A DNA stretch of 8,538 nucleotides from Propionicimonas sp. (GTDB taxonomy: Bacteria; Actinomycetota; Actinomycetes; Propionibacteriales; Propionibacteriaceae), in NCBI GenBank assembly GCA_031119515.1, contig JAVHXR010000100.1, positions 1 through 8,538 on the forward strand. The letters run 5' to 3'. Position 1 is the stretch's first letter. Every line of letters begins with the position of its first letter. Under the pieces are notes generated by a model. The model worked only from the letters and a program-made list of their open reading frames with translations. It did not search any database and was not told the DNA's origin. Shown here in pieces: positions 5,534 to 8,538 of this stretch. The translations under genes were made by a program, and so were the position numbers.

Positions 5534-6421
5534 ATGTCGACGGGGACGCAGATCGTCTTGTTGATCATCCTGGTGCCGCTGCTGGCGGTCCTGATCTGGT
5601 CGGTGGCGCGCCAGTCCATCGTCCGGACACCGGTCGGCTCGCTCAGCCTGCTGGTGATCAAGGGCAAGGCCACCAACCGCGTCCTTGCGCCCGGCGTCCA
5701 CTGGGTGCCGGCACTGCGCAAGCGCCAGTCCGTCGACTACCCCTCCAACGAACTCTCGCTGCGGGTCGGAACCGACGACCCGGTGGCCTCGCCGGTGGAG
5801 GCGGGGGCACCGTCGGTGCCGGTGGTGCTGGGAGACCGGACCACCGCGGCGGTCGGCTACACGCTGCGGTTCCGACTCGATCCCGAGCAACTCCGCACGG
5901 TGCACGAACGCTTCGGCCGGGACGGCATCTGGTCGGCGGCCCGCGACGAGTCCGCGGCGGCCGTCGCCGCGACACTGGCCGATCCGGCCACCACCGTGGA
6001 CGACTTCTTCTCCACCGCCCGCGCCGACCTCGAGGGGCGGCTGCGGTCGGCGGTGACCCAGGCGCTTGCCGGGGACGGGCTGGAGGTGACGGCCTTCACC
6101 CTCGGTGCAGTCGACCTCGGTCGCCATGGCGAGGTCATCCAGGCGACCGTCCGCGCCCGCCTCGAGGCCGCGCGCGAGGAGGCCGAGGCGGCCACCCGGC
6201 TGATGCGGGTGCGCCACGACGCCGAGCTCGCCCCCTACCTGGCCGACATCGGCGAGGCCGCCCTCGGCTACCGCCAGACCGAGGTGTGGCGCGAACTCGC
6301 CCAGCACGGCGGCGGGCCGTCCCTGACCGTGCCGACCCGGCCGACGCCGCCGCCCGAGCAGCGCAACGGGGTCGCCGAGACCGCCGTGGCCGTCGCGACG
6401 CCGGAGCCTGCCGATGGCTGA
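5534..6421 (+). CDS. SPFH/Band 7 domain membrane protein (stomatin/prohibitin family)
   Basis: The 295-residue product has one N-terminal membrane helix (about residues 6-24, IVLLIILVPLLAVLIW) followed by a Band 7 domain. The domain shows the characteristic opening VGSLSLLVIKGKATNRVLAPGVHWVP-type sequence at 34-59 (Leu-Ala-Pro-Gly-Val-His at 51-56), then TTAAVGYTLRFRLDPEQL at 103-120. A helical, Glu/Ala/Arg-rich stretch (about 203-232) could form the coiled coil used for oligomerisation. The tail beyond about 260 is Pro-rich and probably disordered. Such proteins scaffold membrane microdomains and often work with a small partner encoded next door. Here the next gene overlaps by 8 nt. The start at 5534 is chosen for the leaderless promoter model; 5522 is an in-frame alternative adding four residues. 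The specific cellular role is unknown. Confidence 0.9.
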   Translation: MSTGTQIVLLIILVPLLAVLIWSVARQSIVRTPVGSLSLLVIKGKATNRVLAPGVHWVPALRKRQSVDYPSNELSLRVGTDDPVASPVEAGAPSVPVVLGDRTTAAVGYTLRFRLDPEQLRTVHERFGRDGIWSAARDESAAAVAATLADPATTVDDFFSTARADLEGRLRSAVTQALAGDGLEVTAFTLGAVDLGRHGEVIQATVRARLEAAREEAEAATRLMRVRHDAELAPYLADIGEAALGYRQTEVWRELAQHGGGPSLTVPTRPTPPPEQRNGVAETAVAVATPEPADG

Positions 6422-7070
6422 TCGCTGGCGGGCGAGGGACCGTCTCCTGGAGGTGGTGGCGGTAGTCCTGCTCGGGGTTGCGACGGTCGGGACGGCGTGG
6501 TGCGCGCTGCAGTCGAGCCTGTGGAGCGGCGAGTCCGACCGGGTCACCGCCAGCGCCGCGTCGCAGCGGGTGGAGGCCAACCGGCTCTTCGGGGTAGCGA
6601 CCCAGGCGCTCTCCTATGACGCCTCGATGGTCTCCGACTATGCCCAGGCGGTGGCGACCGGGAACGAGAAGCTGCAGTTGTTCTACCGGCAGGTACTCGT
6701 GCGCAGCGGCTTCCGTCCGTTCCTGGACGAATGGGAGAAGGACGTCGCCGAGGGCAAGCTGCCCCCCAACCTGCTCGAGGACGAGGAGTACGTGTCCGGC
6801 CTGATGGCGCCCTACCAGCAGAAGCTGGCAGAGGCGGACGCCAGCAGCGACCGGGCACAGGCCGCGGGGCGGACCAGCGACCTCTACGTGCTCACCACCG
6901 TCCTGCTGGCGGTGTCGCTGTTCTTCGCCGGCGTCACCGCGTCCTTCCGCTCGCCGACGATGCGCGTGCTGCTGCTGGTCGGCGGGCTGGCCACGCTCGC
7001 TGTGGCGACCGGCCACCTGATCGACCTGCCCGTGGCGGCGGGGACGTTCTCGCTGTTCGGCCTGAACTGA
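6414..7070 (+). CDS. Uncharacterised three-helix membrane protein coupled to the SPFH gene
   Basis: The product has 218 residues. A basic start (MADRWRARDR) leads into a membrane helix at about 11-32. A soluble region of some 120 residues (35-155) is rich in Gln, Glu and Ala and probably helical. Two further helices follow at about 157-175 and 184-203. By the positive-inside rule the soluble loop probably faces outside, but this is inference. I have seen similar proteins with a WSG/Q-rich first loop and a DLYVLTTVLLAVSLFFAG-like second helix in many bacteria; they are annotated as hypothetical and I know no tested function. The ATG at 6414 overlaps the last codons and stop of the SPFH gene by 8 nt, so translation is likely coupled and the two products may act together. 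The stop at 7070 lies 12 nt from the converging P450 gene. Confidence 0.85.
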   Translation: MADRWRARDRLLEVVAVVLLGVATVGTAWCALQSSLWSGESDRVTASAASQRVEANRLFGVATQALSYDASMVSDYAQAVATGNEKLQLFYRQVLVRSGFRPFLDEWEKDVAEGKLPPNLLEDEEYVSGLMAPYQQKLAEADASSDRAQAAGRTSDLYVLTTVLLAVSLFFAGVTASFRSPTMRVLLLVGGLATLAVATGHLIDLPVAAGTFSLFGLN

Positions 7071-7082
7071 CCACAGCCGCGG

Positions 7083-8423
7083 CTACGCCGCAGGGAGCGG
7101 CTCCAGCCGGACCACCAGCCCGCTCGCCGGCACCGGGAAGATCTCGTTGGTCAGGGTGAGGTCCTGCGGCGGCAGCGACCACGCGTAGCCCCGCAGCAGC
7201 ACGGCCAGGTAGAGCTGGACGGCGACGGTCACCAGGTCCTCGCCGGGACAGCGGTGCGAGGTGGGCGGGCCGTCCCCGTGGGGGACGTACCTTCCGGGCG
7301 GGAAGGCCGCGTGCCGGGCCGGCTCGAACCGGTCGGGGTCGAACACCTCGGGGTCCGGGAACTCGGCCGGGTCGCGCAACGTCATGTGGACCGCACCCAT
7401 CGCGCCCCAGCCCTTCGGGATCCGGTAGCCGCCGACCTCGAGGTCCTCGGTGACCCGGCCGAAGAAGGTGGCAGCGTTCATCGCGTAGTAGCGCCGCAGT
7501 TCCTGGGACACCTGCCTCAGGTAGACCAGGCGATCGAGGGTGTCCATGGTCACCGGCCCTTCCGGGGCCACCGCACGCACCTCCGCGCGAGCCCGCTCGA
7601 GCACCTCGGGGTGCTCGGCGAGGGCGAGGGTGACAAGCAGCAACGGCACCGAGAACCCCGGCTCACTGGTGAACATCAGGTGGCGGATGTCCGCGGCCAC
7701 CTTCTCCTCGGGGATCCCGGCGGCCGCGGCCGCAGCCAGCATCCGGGAGACGACGTCGTCCCATTCGCCGCTGCCGTGGCGCTCGATCGCCTCCGACACG
7801 ATCTCCTCGAGTTCCCTGCGTGCCCGCATCGCCTTGCCGTACACGGTGCCCGGGATCGCCACCGGCAGGGTCATGAACGCCTTCTGCATCCGGCCGAGCA
7901 CCGAGTGCAGCCGCTGCGCCGCCGCCTCGGAGGTGTCCCCGGTGAACAGGTGCCCGGCCAGCCGGTCGGCGAAGAGCTCCAGTTCCGGCCGGAGCACCAC
8001 CGTCCGGCCCGACCAGGAATCGACGGTGCGCTCCATCAGCGCCTGCATCCGTCCCAGGTAGGCCTCGATAGCGCCCCGGAAGAACACCCCGTGCAGCATG
8101 ACGGTCTTGCGGGCGACCTGGTCCTCGCCGTCGTAGAGGGCGACCGAGCCGGCGAACACCTGTTGCGCCGGCAGCGGGTCGGCGTCACCGCGCCGGATCC
8201 TCGGATCGGTGGCGAAGGTGTGGAACGCCTCGTGGCCGGAGAACACGACGAACCTGCTGCCGAGCAGGCGGGTCTTGTAGATCGGGCCGAACTTCGCCAC
8301 CCGTTCGGTGTGGAAGCCGTGGTTGCTGGCGAACAGCTTCAGGATCTCGCCGAGCCAGGGCAGCCCGTAGTCGCCGGGGGGCAGCGGCCGGCCGGTCGTC
8401 GCGCTCGTCGTGGGGTTGTCCAT
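7083..8423 (-). CDS. Atypical cytochrome P450, CYP120-like body with CYP152-like haem loop
   Basis: This haem-thiolate enzyme has 446 residues. The N-terminal RPLPPGDYGLPWLGE (12-26) and FGPIYKTRLLG (45-55) are like CYP120-type P450s. The K-helix ExxR is E308/R311 in QELRRYY. The haem ligand is Cys392 in PHGDGPPTSHRCPGE (381-395), which departs from the usual FxxGxRxCxG and resembles the extended loop of CYP152 fatty-acid peroxygenases, as do RRYY and the tail VPASGLVV (431-438). The I-helix reads FTSEPGFS (251-258): where most P450s have A/G-G-x-D/E-T there is Ser-Glu-Pro-Gly, so the acid-alcohol pair for O2 activation is absent. No redox partner gene is in the window. A peroxide-driven reaction is a reasonable inference, not shown. 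The start ATG at 8423-8421 is backed by a good ribosome binding site. P450 membership is secure; family and chemistry are open. Confidence 0.95.
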   Translation of the reverse strand: MDNPTTSATTGRPLPPGDYGLPWLGEILKLFASNHGFHTERVAKFGPIYKTRLLGSRFVVFSGHEAFHTFATDPRIRRGDADPLPAQQVFAGSVALYDGEDQVARKTVMLHGVFFRGAIEAYLGRMQALMERTVDSWSGRTVVLRPELELFADRLAGHLFTGDTSEAAAQRLHSVLGRMQKAFMTLPVAIPGTVYGKAMRARRELEEIVSEAIERHGSGEWDDVVSRMLAAAAAAGIPEEKVAADIRHLMFTSEPGFSVPLLLVTLALAEHPEVLERARAEVRAVAPEGPVTMDTLDRLVYLRQVSQELRRYYAMNAATFFGRVTEDLEVGGYRIPKGWGAMGAVHMTLRDPAEFPDPEVFDPDRFEPARHAAFPPGRYVPHGDGPPTSHRCPGEDLVTVAVQLYLAVLLRGYAWSLPPQDLTLTNEIFPVPASGLVVRLEPLPAA

Positions 8424-8432
8424 CCCGTCCCC

Positions 8433-8439
8433 TCACCTC
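8433..8439 (-). promoter_or_regulatory. Ribosome binding site of the reverse-strand P450
   Basis: On the minus strand GAGGTGA (8439 to 8433) matches the anti-Shine-Dalgarno sequence well and ends 9 nt before the ATG at 8423. AGGGGA (8433 to 8428) overlaps it. This fixes the P450 start. Confidence 0.7.
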
Positions 8440-8454
8440 GCGGTGCCGCACGCC

Positions 8455-8477
8455 GCCACCGCCGGTTCGGCGGTGGC
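8455..8477 (-). other. Strong 5'-UTR hairpin ahead of the reverse-strand P450
   Basis: GCCACCGCCG (8455-8464) and CGGCGGTGGC (8468-8477) are perfect 10-bp arms around a 3-base loop. The hairpin lies between the putative transcription start (near 8482) and the ribosome binding site (8439-8433) on the minus strand. It could stabilise the leader, attenuate transcription, or regulate ribosome access. Confidence 0.55.
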
Positions 8478-8488
8478 CGCAGGCCCGC

Positions 8489-8515
8489 ATCCTATGCGGC
8501 GGATCGGCTTGTCAG
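8489..8515 (-). promoter_or_regulatory. Candidate promoter with overlapping dyads for the reverse-strand P450
   Basis: On the minus strand, -35-like CTGACA (8515 to 8510, five of six to TTGACA) and -10-like TAGGAT (8494 to 8489, fits TANNNT) are 15 nt apart, slightly short. The -10 lies within the dyad CCGCAT-CCT-ATGCGG (8485-8499), and the -35 overlaps CAGCC-AC-GGCTG (8513-8524). Either dyad could be an operator for a dimeric repressor or activator; no regulator gene is visible here. Confidence 0.5.
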
Positions 8516-8538
8516 CCACGGCTGGGCGGCACCGGGAC

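Noticed and set aside
7071..7082. Bidirectional terminator between the converging genes
   Set aside because: The gap is only 12 nt. The palindrome AGCCGCGGCT (7075-7084) is too short and loop-less to support the call.
1..8538. tRNA or rRNA genes
   Set aside because: I saw no cloverleaf with a GTTCRANNC-type T-arm and CCA end, and no rRNA-like conserved stretches on either strand.

Overview
The window reads as chromosomal DNA of a high-GC actinobacterium. The third codon position is almost always G or C, genes are tightly packed, one operon has a 3-nt gap and another an 8-nt overlap, one promoter looks leaderless, and several cytochrome P450-type genes occur close together. I cannot name the genus from the sequence.

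Layout. (1) Positions 25-1239 (+) hold a bacterial cytochrome P450 of 404 residues. (2) Positions 1240-1635 hold no gene but contain a near-identical direct-repeat array (65-bp, 154-bp and partial 154-bp units), each long unit carrying the same promoter-like TATGCT. (3) Positions 1636-4685 (+) form a redox signalling pair. The first member is a fused response regulator / glutaredoxin-like / thioredoxin-reductase-like flavoprotein (1636-3284), split by an apparent 1-nt deletion near 2203. The second, starting 3 nt downstream, is a soluble sensor histidine kinase with a degenerate cyclic-nucleotide-binding-like N-terminus (3288-4685). (4) Positions 4827-5396 (+) encode a small multi-pass membrane protein resembling substrate-binding (S) components of ECF vitamin/metal transporters, with no energising partners in view. 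(5) Positions 5534-7070 (+) hold a two-gene unit: an SPFH/Band 7 (stomatin/prohibitin-type) membrane protein, probably on a leaderless mRNA, overlapping by 8 nt an uncharacterised three-helix membrane protein. (6) Positions 7083-8423 (-) encode a second, unrelated P450 of 446 residues, convergent to the previous unit. Its body looks CYP120-like, its I-helix lacks the usual acid-threonine pair, and its haem-ligand loop resembles CYP152 peroxygenases. It has its own promoter-like region with dyads and a strong 5'-UTR hairpin at 8424-8538.

How the genes may work together. The kinase-flavoprotein pair is the clearest functional unit: a cytoplasmic kinase would phosphorylate a receiver domain covalently joined to a flavin reductase, so the output would be an enzyme rather than a DNA-binding domain. 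The reductase part lacks the CxxC disulphide of true thioredoxin reductases, so its electron acceptor is unknown. In this copy the frameshift separates receiver from reductase unless it is a sequencing error. The other genes have no evident direct link to this pair. The two P450s differ in family and orientation, and no ferredoxin or ferredoxin reductase gene is visible.

Most worth checking: the frameshift in the fused flavoprotein, the unusual active site of the reverse-strand P450, and the nested repeat array lying between the first P450 and the signalling operon.
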